This document shows, piece by piece, positions 34,751 through 47,562 of a stretch of DNA of 64,000 nucleotides. The translations under genes and the position numbers were made by a program. A model generated the notes under the pieces. It saw only the letters and a program-made list of their open reading frames with translations. It made no database searches and was not told the origin of the DNA. The DNA comes from Chalara sp. BL73. Its lineage: Eukaryota > Ascomycota > Leotiomycetes > Helotiales. Where the stretch lies: the NCBI GenBank assembly GCA_918026815.1, contig CAKJVC010000006.1:620001-684000 (forward strand), read 5' to 3'. The stretch's first letter is position 1. Each line of letters starts with the position of its first letter.

Positions 34751-35423
34751 ACTTCATTATAAAGCATCCTGATTTTCGCTCTAGCAATGTAGTGAGCATT
34801 TATATACATTCTGACTTAGCTACCGCATCATAGAAAGCACATTTGCTACATATATGAAACCCCGAAAGTATTGACTTATTGAAAGTTAAGTGGAGTGGGT
34901 GGTTGATTAGGTCGCCCTAACTATAAGCTACTAAATTGATGATGCATCCAACACAAGTTGTGCATACAAAAACGCTTCCTAACTGACGTGGCCGGTGCCT
35001 CACTCTTACCCCATCTGCTCTGCATTGTGTGAGCCCAGGCCGAACACATGGGTTGATGGGTGGCTGTGGGACAAACACCAGGATGTACTTCACCAAGTAG
35101 GATTTTTCTTTCTGCGCTTATATCCTTAGATTGTAGCAATACACTAATACCCAGAACATGTCTGGTAGGCTGGAAATCAATTTCTGCGACTAGAAGATCA
35201 TTTGGTCAAAGCATATTGCATGATAGAACACAATCTTTTCTATATTAAAGCTCCTGACGCAGAGAATATATAGAGGTGGTTGCATATATGTCATTCATTT
35301 ACATCTAAGATTGGATGCATGCAGACCACTCTCTTGTGTCGTTATTAGCGAAAAGGAAAAAGACGAAGTTGATGGGTGACCATTGCCGCGAAATTATAAT
35401 CTAATTTCGCTTGCTCTAGCGTA

Positions 35424-35439
35424 TTTTTTTTTTTTTTTT
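35424..35439 (+). repeat. Poly-T tract
   Basis: Sixteen uninterrupted T residues lie just beyond the stop end of an interrupted minus-strand frame (35416-35730), within the gene-poor region. Read on the minus strand this is a poly-A run; it could be a trace of a retrotransposed poly(A) tail, but no target-site duplication was identified. Confidence 0.6.
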
Positions 35440-38279
35440 GTCCTCTTTGACTAAGGATTCTAATGCCAGAGCAATCACTGACTTTGGTTTTTTGAAACTT
35501 TCAGTTCGAGACGAGAGCCTCTGTCCTTTTAACTCAATGATCCTCAGCTCTAATTTTTTCCTCCTAATATATTCCTTTATGATGCGGCTATAATAAATCT
35601 GAACGAACGGTCGAAAAGGATGTAACAATACTCGTGGATCCCAGAACAAATGTGGTAGAAAGGACATGATCGGACCGCTGATAGTCGATATTAGCATCGC
35701 TAAGAAATAGATTAGTCGGTATGTCCTCATCTCTTTCCTGAGATTGATACTGACAGAGTAACTTTCATAATGATTTTGAAGTCAAGCGTGTGGCAAAATC
35801 ATCCGGAGGGATGATTTCTCGCCTTGTACTCGCACTCAATTTGTCACAAAGCACTTGCATACGATCCATAATAAAGGGACATGATCCATCAACCTCAATT
35901 TTCCGCTCAAACTGCGGCTTGTAATCCGACCCTTTCCACAGGGCATCGACTCTATGTGTCCCATCCTCACTACAACTCAATCGCCTTGTCATAATCTCAA
36001 TGAAGTTTGGAACCTCTCCGTTCCATCCTTTAAGGAAGCCGCTTCGTGGGCATGCGCATATGTCAGGCGAATGTTAGAATCCCATAATATGTAATAGCTG
36101 TAAGTTAAAACTTTCTAATCCTAGACGTCTAAATACGGCTTCGATAACTGGAAAATTGAATCGACTGATGGCCCTAGGTTCGGATCGTAGTTGACAAAGG
36201 GGTAGATTCTCGTTTGCTGATCTCGTAGGTGTAATTTTCGCAACCAAGATAGCCTCTTTTTGCACCGCGAAGAGGCATTCCCGTAAATATCTATAAATAC
36301 TGGCTCTGGTCAGGAGATGTCTGTTTCGAGGTAGCGGAGACTTGCTCGGTTTACCAGACCGATCAGATAAAGGAAGAGGTAGAGCGGGTTCCAGGATTGG
36401 ACGGAGTGGCCTTCTTCTGATTTCTTAATCTTGAATATGTTCGAGTAGTAGAAAACAGCTGCCGTTTCAATGGCTATCGACTTGTTGACTGTTAATATTC
36501 CCAGCGCTAAAAGGAACTCGCGGCTTGGCTGAAAGTCGGAAGATTGTCAGGATCGGATGGTGACAAAAGAAACTCGTAGTAGATAATACTTGAATTAGTA
36601 TGGGATATTTGGCGTATTGACGGGCATAATTCAGAAATAGAGCTCAGAAAGTAGATCATGGCGAGAAAGAGTATCCGTAGTATCTTTTTCGCATTTCAAG
36701 TGGGAGCGAGAGAAATTTTTTTTGGGATAGATTACGAGACTTATAGTTTCCCAGCCCGAAGCCTTAGTCTACAAACCACCGATGGCATAGTTAATGATTA
36801 ATGGCTGACAGAGGGATGATGGAGGAAGAAAGATTGATAGAGGATGGAAGCTAAGTGTGATAAAATTAGCTTGGAAGGTGGCCCAGGTTCAGGGTCATAT
36901 GCTAGCTTGAGACTACGGAAAGGTAGAGATCACAAAGAGGGTAGAGAGAACTAGTATTTTTCAAGTGTGTGGCGGTGAGCTAAATACATTCAGGTAAGAG
37001 CCTTACATATTTCCCAAAAAATACATGATTTCAAAACCGCTCCTCCACTACTACTCACCCGTAACTCTACCCAGGCCCAGGTGGCACCCAGACCTAGCTT
37101 GAAATCAGCCCTTCAACTTCATTCCATTGCTCATAGCCTCGAGAAAGTTCATGGTTCGTAGAGCGGTGAAGAGGGTATAGGTTATATTATATTGACTGAA
37201 CCTAACGGTTTTCGCGACGTCTACATGCCACGCCTCGCTTCCTTGGAATGTCTTCTTGCCAAACACCTTGAGCCTCTCTTGTACAAAGTAATGGCGCATC
37301 TCAGGTCATATCAATGCTAAGGAATTCAACGGGTATGTATACGCATACTCTGATAGATTCTTCACCTTTACACGTCCGGTTGTGGTTGTACGTTACCCGC
37401 GTACGCATTCAGCCTTACTTTGAGACTGCAATCTGGCAAGGCTTCCGAATCCTTTAGGGCTTAGTATATCAGGAACTTAATTTAAGCGTATACAACTATC
37501 ATCCAATATTGGTGTACCTGCGCTCGCCCCTTTTGTTCCGCCACATCTGGATTTAGACGAGCAACCCTGTGTGCATTGTAACTACGCCTCGTCGGAATTC
37601 CTCACAACTTTTTTTCCTCATAGAGACGTTTCTTCTGATCTTTTTTGTACTTTTCCTTGTCCCTTGGCCACCTGCCGTTCGTTCATGTACCTAAAAAATC
37701 ATTTGGCCACGCCACTTCCGTCCGAGATCTCAAGTGATCCAGGAGCCTGTCTGAATTTCGTACGCGGTTTTTACACCGAAACTATATAATATGCAGTGAT
37801 AAAAGCTGAAAAAGCAACCAAAAAAGAGCAAAAACAAAAAGCAAGTCTGATTTGTACAAGACTAAAAGTAAAAAGGGGATAAAAAATGTGTCCGGATGAA
37901 TGTGCGACAGAGATTAAGGATTGTACTATAAAATCCCTGCAATCGGATACATTATGTAATCAGATGCACCAGATGCGTCATATGGTAACTTGTGTTATAG
38001 ATTTAATACACCACCACTGAAAATTACAACATATTCCAATAAGAGTCTCATGATCCTTCTGCCGACCGTGGTAGCCTTTTCCAACTTGAATTTTGTATTG
38101 GTTCATGTCAGGACTAGCATTTTTTTTTCAGCAATTAGGAATAGTCACAATATTTTACCTGCACGTATTGGACTTGCTGCTCTCTTAGTGGTTGATATTC
38201 TCAAGATCAAAAGAAGGTCTTTGGGTAGGCGAGATAAAATTTTTTAGGATAGCATTGATTGCACAGTTGCAACTAATAT

Positions 38280-39600
38280 CTATGAAAGAATAAATTTTGC
38301 ACCTTCTATCATATTTTTGAGGAAAATTGGGCTACTGGCCAGTTGAGGAAACACCCAGAAAATGTGTGGCAAACCGGGATATATATCTATCTTTGTTGGT
38401 ACACCTGCCCTCTTCAATTCGCTATCCATGATTATGGCGTCGTCACGCATCGGGTCAAGTCCACACGCTACTGAGTACGCCTTAGGGAATTCTTTAAGGT
38501 TTCCAAATAAGGCTGGGGTGTAATCCAAATCATGAGGATTTGCATCGATGGCTTCTATAGATGTTGTATCAGCATGAGCAAAACTGCATAATTGATTCAA
38601 TGCTTAGATGTTTGATTTATTGACTTTCGGGGTTGTCTTACTGTTAAAAATGTCCATGACATGCCGATCGACAATTGGTACGTCCACTGCGTTCTCGTAC
38701 ACTGCTTTGTATTGGTCCTTGAGACGGTCAGGGACATTGTCTGGGTGCATCGTCCCCCCAGCAAGGTTCATGATGCCAGAAAGTTTGTCTTTTAGTCCCT
38801 TCTCCACAAATCTCTTCGCTAGGCCGCATGATAGTGTGCCCCCTGCTGAACATCCCCAGGCGAAGACTTTGCATCTGTTGCCATTGAGTTTCTCGGCATT
38901 ATCATAAGCCTAACTCGTGTGAGCAAACAGTCTACTAACGGCTGTTCTAACTTTCAAGTGTGGACTGGTTAAACTTACCCAGTTGAACCCAGTCTCGAAA
39001 TCATCGAGCATCGTTGGAAACTTATGTTTGGGACCTAGTCGATAGCCTATGCTAACGACAATACATGGCAGATGTTCGGCCATGTATCTCGCAGTGCTGT
39101 CGTCTGAGTTTAGATCGCCACCACAGAAGCCACCTCCGTGGCCAAACACACCGATGGGCATTGGGAAATTTGGTTTAAATTTTGGAGTGTAGACTCGCAC
39201 TCTGATATCTGGAGTAATCTGGTCGTCGTCTATGCAAATGAGAATCTTCAGCATGGTCGACGTCTTTGTACTAAGCCATATTCTGACCCTAAATTTTACG
39301 AGAGGGGAGGATTGGAAATATTGACAAGGCCATAACGTCTGTGAAATATGGTGAATACATACAGAACTGCACAGGTGCAGCAGGGTCATTGACTGGGGGT
39401 TTGTGATGCAACTGATTCTTTCCAGCTTCCAAGATCTCTTCCAGAGAACCTTTCAATCCAGGTCGAAATCCCAAGTGCTTTTCGAGCTGTAAATTGTCAT
39501 TCTTATCAGCAATCCTATTCCAATGAACTTCAAGAATATCGAGGTGTATTGCGCTTACTTCCAGCCATTCTAGGGCAAAGCAAGGTCCAGCTGAACCCAT
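38280..39600 (-). CDS. Alpha/beta hydrolase, HSL-type esterase
   Basis: This is a serine carboxylesterase/lipase-like enzyme of the alpha/beta-hydrolase-3 (hormone-sensitive lipase) family. Exons 39559-39600, 39363-39486, 38979-39229, 38642-38909 and 38280-38554 (960 nt, 319 residues). The oxyanion-hole motif HGGG is at 86-89 (GVFGHGGGFCGGD). The nucleophile elbow GCSAGG places Ser at 160. The acid is Asp262 in GLDPMRDD, and the catalytic His is 292 in GLPHIFW. All triad residues are present. The fifth exon is reached by a TAG acceptor (CATCTATAG); the nearer CAG acceptor gives the wrong phase. No signal peptide is evident, so it is probably intracellular. With the BVMO 10 kb away it could hydrolyse the ester that enzyme makes; that pairing is inference. 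Confidence 0.88.
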
Positions 39601-40762
39601 TTCTCAGTCCGAGATGCTTCTAAAAAGATGTTCCGTGAAATTTTTGAAGTAGGTAGATTTCAAAGAACGAGATTTAGCCGTGGCGTGAATAAGTAGAGAT
39701 TGCAATAAGTTAGATTTAAGAAACGGCGCTATTCTTTACTTGTCTTTCCTAAACTTGCGGTGCCGCTCAATCCGCTCTCTTAATGCATGTTCCGTTCGAG
39801 TGGGAAGTTTAAATTATCCCTACTGTGGAGACATCTAAAAGTGAGAGTAGAGATTGGATTCCCTTGCGGAACTTGTGCTTTGTTTATGCTTTGTGTGTCG
39901 GAAATTCCGACAACCCCACATTCTGTGATCGTTTTTTGAAGCCCGAGCTTCACTCTAGCTATGTCTCACTTCATAGTACGGATCAGTAGACTTATCCTTG
40001 CTTTGCCAAAAAATGAATTCTGGAATTAACAGAAAACAAGTAAAGCATTCCGAACCCATTTGGGCTCCTATTCCGCACAGTGTGGTTAATAATATAAAAT
40101 ATATGTAACCTCAAAAATCTTATATTGACTAGAGAGTCAATATAAGATAGCTTGATTCTATACCTACCGCACTTATATAGCTGTATTATATTATAGAATA
40201 GAATATAACAATACCAATAGTTACAGGGGAAATTCGTGATTTGCAAAACATATATAACAGGTTTATTACAGTCTTCAAGTGTACCCAGCCAACCCCTTCC
40301 TATAACACAAATCAGCTTATACCGATAGCTGTATAGTGCAAAGCAGGCTAATAGCTGTCTTAATTAAAAGTTGTAAATAGTAGAATCAAATGATCCGGCA
40401 CTCCAAAAAATTGTATTAGTATTTATAGCGTTATTAGCAAGAACATTGATAATCGCTCATGTAAAAACATGTGTTGGCGTAGCATGTAATGACAGATTTT
40501 TTCGCCATTTCGTTCTACCAATCAAGAGGAGGTCCGCTTATAGGATATTATATCATGTAGAGAATAGCGTAATATTAAAAATCCTGTATTTATGTCCACT
40601 ATATTATAGTACCACTATATACGGTATATTATTAACCACACTAATTCCGCACAGGATGCCGCATTAGCCACCAGCACCGTTTCGTCATGATCCCATTGCC
40701 ATTTTTATAGTAAAGGGCAGGTTTCAAAAACAGTTTCAATAGTCAAACCTGATTTCTCAATC
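39601..40762. other. Divergent intergenic region, AT-rich
   Basis: The hydrolase (start 39600, -) and NmrA-like gene (start 40763, +) diverge across this 1.16 kb, so both promoters lie here. The middle (about 40080-40640) is AT-rich with many TATA-like words. A hairpin-like pair, CTTATATTGACT and AGTCAATATAAG, lies at about 40118-40147. No gene is seen. Confidence 0.45.
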
Positions 40763-42024
40763 ATGCAGAAAGTTCTGATCACAGCAGCCAGCGGGAACAT
40801 AGGTGCTGAACTGATTCCAAAGCTGCTTGCAACTAACGCGGTGCACCTGGTACTCGTAACCAGCAGTGCCGATAAATTGCGGCGTTTCGCAGATTCCGAT
40901 GCTGTGACAATTGCGGAGGGTCCCATCGCCGATCCGCAATGGGTAGAAACGCAGCTCAAGGTGTACGAGATCGATACCGTTTTCCTCTGCCTATTTGGCA
41001 TCGATGAAATATTTACAGTATTCAATTTCTTGAATGCTATGCAACGGTCGCGGAGTCTCAGACATGTTGTGTAAGTGCCCGCAAAGTTTTCATTTATTCC
41101 TTGCTTGATTTTAACTCGCTTTGCATTCTCCTATTCATATTTCTAAACCGCGTTGATGGATATCAGCTAGTACAATCTTCGAATACTTCCAAATGAAGTT
41201 ATTGGCTTATGGCGCGTCTCTGTCTTTCTTTAGACTTGCTATACGATATTTCAAAGCTATCACTTCATATTGTGCCATACTGATCTGTTATTCATAGATA
41301 TCTATCCGCTTGTGGTGACTTCCTTGGCAGGCCCGACCATTTGCTTGGTTGGATGTGCCCTCACACAAAGATAAAACCGCCCGTTGAGAATGCACTACAA
41401 CACATCACATCATTTACCCACACTGTCATTGGACCAACATTATTTTTTGAGAACGACAACAAAGTCAAGGACGCAATTTTCTACGGCAAACAATGGGTGG
41501 AGCCTTTTGGCAAAAAAGGAGCGAGCAGAGTATCTGTAGCTGACATTGCGGACGCGGTGTTGATTGCCCTTCTTGACCGAGGTCGCAAGTGGAATAAGAC
41601 CAAGATCAATGTTGGAACATTAAAACAGTACACTGTGAGCAGATATCTCGAGCGCCATATATGGATACTAATTGATTCTTCAGAGCGGAGAATGCGCAAA
41701 GCTTTGGAGCGATGCGTTGGATTTCCCCATCCAAGCCGTGCCGAGCAATAATGAAAGCCTCGATGCGTTGGAGAGAGAGTTTCGAAAGCATCTTGGACCT
41801 GTCTGGGCTAGGGATCTTACTTTAGTAAGGATTCCCATTTTCTAGCTCTCAACATGGCCGTTTTGACTTGCTAACTGAGAGGTATCTAGCTATATGAGGG
41901 TATTATCCTCACCGGATTCGGGATGTCTGAAAAAGAATATCGTTTGCAAGTCGAGTTTTTGGGACGTGAGCCAGCCAAGTACGAAGACTATGTTGTGAAG
42001 CTAGCAGCGGAATGGAAGAGATGA
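40763..42024 (+). CDS. NmrA-like NAD(P)-binding protein (atypical SDR)
   Basis: This is a Rossmann-fold protein of the NmrA/HSCARG group; members are reductases or redox sensors. Exons 40763-41070, 41298-41634, 41684-41824 and 41890-42024 (921 nt, 306 residues). It starts MQKVLITAASGNIGAELIPK, with the dinucleotide motif ASGNIG at 9-14. Further family features are DTVFLCLFGIDE, then VVYLSACGDFL at the first splice junction, then FTHTVIGPTLFFEN, GASRVSVADIADAVLIALLD and INVGTLKQYT. The C-terminal substrate region runs SGECAKLWSDALDFPI, and the last exon is LYEGIILTGFGMSEKEYR. The first intron (227 nt) is long for this window. The active-site YxxxK of classical SDRs is not evident, which is normal for NmrA-like proteins. 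Confidence 0.87.
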
Positions 42025-42663
42025 CCTCAGATGTCTTCTCCTCATGACATAGCAGCTGTGAGCAACCACGAGGTGGTTTACCATGGTAAAGAATTGGCGG
42101 CAAAAGTGGTCTGACCTGATGAGGTAGTTAATGTAGCATTGGAGCTGGAATGTAGAACTGTAGTTATGCGAGAGAGGAATGATTAAAAATTTCATTCAAA
42201 AGTTTAGCTCTTTTCGAAACACAAATGGAATAGAATACCTAGCAAAATTTAAGATATGACAAAATATGACCTAGTAAGAGCATAATGTTTTCTTGATGCT
42301 CTTTTATGAGATCATGTGGATATGACTGAGCACCTCATCAGATACTTTGACAGCGATATAGAGCCACCTGAAAGTGCTCGATTGTGCAACGATACTGAAA
42401 GGGAGACACTCGGGAGCCAGATGAAGTAAAAGAAGGAAAGGAATACTTAGGCTCAGCCATCGGTTAAGTGATTCCTCTTGTTTGAGATGATCTTCACATG
42501 AACTTCTGGTAACACGCGCCATTTTTTTTTGGCGCAGGTGAAAACGGTTCATTCTACATCGAGATTACATGGTTGTTGCACTGAGTTCAAATAATCATTC
42601 TCTAAGCCGCGCACACCTAATTACTTTGAAATAAGACAATTTGTCTCGATTGCAGGGGCCCCT
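42025..42663. other. Convergent intergenic region
   Basis: The NmrA-like gene (+) and the MFS transporter gene (-) converge here. No coding frame is supported. The interval should hold both 3' untranslated regions. Confidence 0.5.
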
Positions 42664-44232
42664 TTATGCGATATACTTCAGCGAGAGCTCCCTGAGCTTT
42701 GTTGAGTAAATACGCAGAGGGATGATGAGCAGCAAGAAAAATAAAAGGATGCCAGCCATCGCTCCGAACTGCTTTTGTGGCCCAAGATCCAAATACCACG
42801 GTACAGCAGCATAACTGACCCCAAAACTGACCATATTTTTGATTACATTCACCACAACACCGATGTGAGCTGATTTCCAAGAATAGCAGTCGACGCAGTA
42901 GGTCAGTAAAACACTTGCGACAGCCGTAAGGCCAATATTCGACATCATCCACCCAAAAGCAAGTCCGACCCAACTGAGATGTTTTTGTAAGCAAACGCCA
43001 ATGAGAATAAGTCCAAGAGGACTAATGATGGCCCCCGGAAGTGCGGCAAAAATTCGGGACTCGCGTAAACCGATTCCCTCATGGTTTCGGGCGCTCCGTC
43101 GATAGAGGATGTCGGCAAGATAGCCACCCGTAGGCATACCAACTATAAGTCCAATAAGTGGAGAAAGGTTGAGTAATCCAATCTTGAGTGGCGTCCAGAG
43201 CATTGGAGGTTGTCCCAGAACTGAGCCGTAAACAATTGATATAATGACCGTGAAAGCAATCAAGATGCCAAAGATGACGGATGTGAATACGACGGCGGGC
43301 GAACAGAGGAGCCAAAGGGGTTGAAAGAAGAGAACGAGGAAGTTGGCTTCTGGCTTTATGTCCGGCAGCGTCCAAAAGAATGACCTGTGGATCCATTGAT
43401 CGTACAAGGGTTCAGACTCAGCAGAGGCAACTGCATCGTGGGCTTGCTCAATCTCATCAGCGACTGCCTTTTCTGCATCGGCAGCTACTGTGACATTCGT
43501 AGGCGGAGCTACTTCATAGAAATTTTCCAATCCTGTCGTTTCTGGAAGCATAAGAATGCTGGATAAAAGATTGACTGCTGTGATGATTGCAGAAATTCCG
43601 AAAGTCCAGGGCCAAGTTTGGGTTCCATTGTGGACAAGACCTGCTACTAGAGGGCCCAGACTAGCGCCAGCGCCGAGGGAAAGAGTGTAAACGACCATGG
43701 CAGATGCCAAGTACGCCTCAGTAAAGCATTCTGCTATTATTAAAGGACCCAGCGCCTCGACTATGCCCGCAGCAAGTCCTCCAACTATTCTAGATGCAAG
43801 AAGCTCGTTGTAAGTAGTGCAGTAAGCCCCCCAAATGTTCACACCAATGAAAAGGATCATAGAGAGGAGGATTGTGTATCTTTTCCCGATATATTGTGAG
43901 ATTGGAATTGCTAGGAGATTCTAGTGCTAGTAAGTATGATTGATATCAATGAGAAAATATGACGCTTACGGAGAGACCAATGGTCAGAACAGCGTATATC
44001 GCAAGATGTGAAGCGTCTGTGGTTGATACATGAAATTGCTTAGCAAAGACCACGAGAAGTGGAGAGACGCATGCGGCGAAAAAGTTGCCCATGGTCGTGT
44101 AGACACAAAGGTTGATTAAGATCATAATTCGCCACCACAGTGGCCATTCCTGAGATCAAAAACGTCAGTAACTCTGCTCCTCTCTCTACACATCTGAACA
44201 CTTGAATGCCTTACATGAGAGTTAATGGCCAT
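42664..44232 (-). CDS. MFS transporter, DHA1 type (drug/polyamine:H+ antiporter-like)
   Basis: This is a plasma- or vacuolar-membrane secondary transporter with about 12 helices, probably exporting a small molecule. Exons 44215-44232, 43970-44149 and 42664-43920 (1455 nt, 484 residues). The 6-codon first exon MAINSH is required to supply an ATG. The motif-A-like loop after TM2 is QYIGKRYTILL; then come RIVGGLAAGIVEALGPLIIA, and TLSLGAGASLGPLVAGLV followed by WPWTFGISAIITAVN. A central cytoplasmic loop (about residues 200-245, acidic) separates the halves, and the second half carries GLIVGMPTGGYLADILYRR and WMMSNIGLTAVASVLLTYCV. The order fits fungal DHA1 members such as TPO/FLR1-like proteins; the substrate is unknown. 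It diverges from the Zn2Cys6 gene at 45302. Confidence 0.9.
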
Positions 44233-45301
44233 ATTGAAAGGTCTGCCGGAACGCAGTTCTACTCAATTGGGTGTTTGCTTGACAGGGGTCAAAAGCAGAT
44301 GAGTCGTGGTTCGGGAAGGGGAAAAGGAGAGAAGAAATCTTGTTAAAAAGTATTCAAAGTGACTTGCTATCTGTCTGGACGAGTGGATTATACTTCAAGA
44401 AGACTGGATTCCTGGTGGTAAGGGGCCGGCCGGTTCCCATGGGAATGAGCACTGTCGAACAGCGAGTATCTGCCCTTTTCATATAAGTTGGTTTCCATGT
44501 CTCATCTCTATGTCTCATCTCCACGTACCATCCCGCGACCCACTTTCACTTCGATACCACGGAAAACTTTCCGATGATGACTCCTGCAATAGGTACGCCC
44601 ACTGGTACCTGGCCTTATAGGTTCGGAAATTCCATGATGAAGCTGCATGCATTTGGGTCCCCAACACATGCGGTCATGATCCCCAAAAACTGATATCGTT
44701 TGCTGCCACCAATCATCATCCAACAACGGGGGGGTGGGGGAAGGGAGCCTTCATGCGGGACCCCGGATTTTGTGGTCGGTACCTCGTCTGCCGGTGGGAC
44801 ACAAAACACCATAACTCTTCTCAAGCGAACGTAAATAATACTTCAACCTTAACAACAAATTATTTAATAATTACCCAGCGAAGCTAAAAACCCGAAACTA
44901 CCGCTTCTTTCCACCCGGAGCCTGTACAGTATTGATTTAACAGTAATGTATGGGACACTATTTATGGAGAGACGAGCAGAGGCTCATGCCTTGGCGGCCA
45001 GAATGAAAAGAAGTACGGGGACCCCGTACACGTGATTTACATTTGAGGAAGAGCACTCGCGTTACGGAACGGGTGGGGGCAGCTCTGGTGGACACCCACC
45101 CCACCCCCGACCCAGCGACTCCGCTACGGACACTAAGAATCACCCCCAGGTTGTAGTCAGCCTCCATGTATCCAGCGCCAGCCCTTTCTCTCTGGTAGAC
45201 ACTCCTCGACTTTGCACACTACACATGCGGCGATTGTAATGCATTGCAGGGCTTACAGGGCTTGCATTGTTAAAAATTTGTAATCCATTGATGATAACCG
45301 T
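44233..45301. other. Divergent promoter region, MFS transporter / Zn2Cys6 gene
   Basis: This 1.07 kb lies between two divergent start codons and should contain both promoters. C- and G-runs are present (GGGGGGGTGGGGG near 44728-44740; a CCCACCCC-rich run near 45105). A CGG...CCG-type spaced triplet site could bind a Zn2Cys6 dimer, but none stands out clearly enough to call. No gene is supported. Confidence 0.45.
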
Positions 45302-47400
45302 ATGGGTAAAGATCCGTCTCTAGCCGCAGCTGGTCGCCGTAAGACTGGCGCAACCCGGCCAGCAAAGCGGCAGCAGTATGTACTTGTGGCATGGTGAGAA
45401 ATAATTTCTATCGCGCCCCTCTGAGCATTGCTGATTCTTTCTGGTAGCGAAAGATGCAAAAAGCGGAAAACAAAATGCAGCGGCGGTGTTCCTTGTTGGC
45501 AGTGCGCAAAGCGGGCGCCAGCCGATTGCGTCTACGATCGAATACTCCCTCTGGAATTAATGACGCTGCCACCAAATACACAGAAAAATACCGACCCAGC
45601 CAGGAAATTGCCTGCTTTGAGTGAAGCCGCGGGTCACCATGATTTGCATCCATTATCAAGGTCTGAAGCACTTGAGTTCATCGAGAGTTTCACCCAGGAT
45701 GTCGAGATGCTCTATCCTTTTATTGATCTACTCGAAATCAAAAGTCTTGTAAACACCCTCTATAACTGCAAGCAACAGCGCGGTAATAATGATATGAATA
45801 TGCCGGTCATGAGATGGGACGATCAGGATGACCGGAATGTGGATTTTCTAAAAGTTCTGCTCGCTTGCTCTATGTCCACCAAGATGAGACTGGGAGAAGA
45901 GCTAAGACAGAAATATGTGTCGACCGTAGAGGCAAACAACTCCAAGAGGCTACGAAGCTTCGACGTAGATGTTAAAGATGTTGCCATTTCTACCATGCTG
46001 GTATGTCATTCGCTTTCATATTCCACACTATAGCTACCGAACACCCAGCTCTGAATTTTCGGATTCCCCATCTAGCGCGTTGCGTCTTCCATTACAGGAA
46101 CAGGACTAACGAGGCGGAAGAGCGTATACGATTTTTTATGCGATAATTTGAAGCTGGCGTGGAGAAAAATTGCTTCCGCAGCTAGGTGTTGCTTAGAGCT
46201 AGGACTTCATCAAATTAACGATCCAGCAATCGACACTGCTGGAAGGCCCTATGCTGGTTGGGAAACAAAAATGTTCTGGTGCGTCTATATTCTCGATCGT
46301 CGGTACAGTTTCATGACGAGCCTCCCGTTTGCTTTACAGGACAGAGACATAGATTTCAATATCCTGCAGTGGGTGAGGAGCACTATCTTTTTACTATTAC
46401 TCGCTAAGGACTAACCTTTATGGAGAGTAAATTAGGCCCATACATGCTTTCAATGGTCAATTATGGACGTCTAGGAGGCGAGATAATGCCAGTGGTCCCG
46501 AAATTTGGCTCTCACAATGACGGCCTCAAGGAGAATATTTGTACATCTCTAGGACGTCAAATTGACCAGTGGGCCCGCACTACTAATGGTCATTTTCCAA
46601 TCACAGCATTTGGTTCCACAACAACCGAATTAAAACGCTTGCGTCATTCTAACTTATTCTTCCGCATTCGTGCCAATCAAATGCGCCTGAGCCTTTACAA
46701 GCACTCCCTTTACTCCACAAATAACATATTGAAGCACCCAAAAATTGCTATTTTGGCTGTTCAGGCAGCTCTCGATAATATCACGGCCCTTAGCAGTTCG
46801 CAAGAAGATTCCGACCATGTTCGCGAATTTCAGGGACTGCAGTTCAAGTACTTCCTTATCTCAGCACTTGTTGTTCTGCATCTCGCCATTCGAAGCGCGC
46901 CCCACCAATTTGGCAAAATCGTATCTGAATACGCGAAAGGTCTTGAAACTCTGAAGTCAATTTCAATCTCTCCCATTGCCTCAGAAAACCTGGGGAAGAC
47001 GGTTCGGATACTGGAAGGTTCTCTTGGTAACTTAAGACTCGGATTACTTCGATATACGGAAGACAGCCTACAGGCGCAAATCCACCAGGGAATCTCACCA
47101 ATTCCGAGTACAGCAGATTCAAATGAAAGAATCGCGGACGAAGCTAGCCGCGTTTTTTCTAACGCCAGTGGAGTTAAGGGTCTTGTACCTTGGCCATCAG
47201 ACTATCGTCTCCTTACAACAACTATTACGCCAGAGTCATCTTCCAATTTTGATAACCAAGAAGCCAGGGATGTGCTCGAAAATAGGAATATACGGATCTC
47301 AGATCCTCATCCAAATTTTTCTCTGGATTATTCAGGGTTGAATAGCTTTTGGCAGTTCTCGTCAGATCAAGTTTGGCCAGACCAATTTTGGAATGACTAA
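45302..47400 (+). CDS. Zn2Cys6 transcription factor with fungal_trans domain
   Basis: This is a likely pathway-specific regulator in the metabolic cluster. Exons 45302-45393, 45448-46000, 46076-46372 and 46426-47400 (1917 nt, 638 residues). The zinc cluster has cysteines at residues 31, 34, 41, 47, 50 and 58 (ACERCKKRKTKCSGG, then CWQCAKRAPADC). The first cysteine codon spans intron 1 (TG|C): using the donor GTGAGA at 45394 restores it, whereas the nearer GTATGT donor would replace it with His. The central fungal_trans region includes LAWRKIASAARCCLELGLHQ, WETKMFWCVYILDRRYSFM and LPFALQDRDIDF. The C-terminus has PWPSDY and is probably an activation region. It sits between the transporter and the enoyl reductase. 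Confidence 0.9.
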
Positions 47401-47562
47401 GCTAGGCGAATTAGGCAGTCGAAGGAAAGTATTTGCATCTTGGATAAGCAATACGAGTGACAGAGGAAGACTAAATTCGAAATGTAACGCTCACTGATGG
47501 AAGTAATGCTTTGTCAACAGAGTGCTTTTGGCCCGTAAAAATCGTATCCATTGACTCCTAAA

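Larger units (their letters stand above)
34542..38279. other. Gene-poor region with interrupted minus-strand frames
   Basis: This 3.7 kb has no intact gene. Minus-strand pieces read partly like protein: 36074-36265 (ISRFNFPVIEAVFRRLGLES), 35765-35992 (GSCPFIMDRMQVLCDKLSAS), 35416-35730 (FLAMLISTISGPIMSFLPHL), 37105-37299 (HYFVQERLKVFGKKTFQGSE). They lie in different phases separated by stops, and splicing did not unite them. They could be remains of one or two genes; the family is not recognised. A 16-base T run lies at 35424-35439. The word TTTGGCGTATTGAC occurs at 34739 and 36608. Confidence 0.35.

Noticed and set aside
35416..37299. Cytochrome P450 pseudogene as identity of the minus-strand remnants
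   Set aside because: A vague resemblance of a hydrophobic/basic segment only; no heme-binding FxxGxRxCxG or ExxR motif was found, so no family was assigned.
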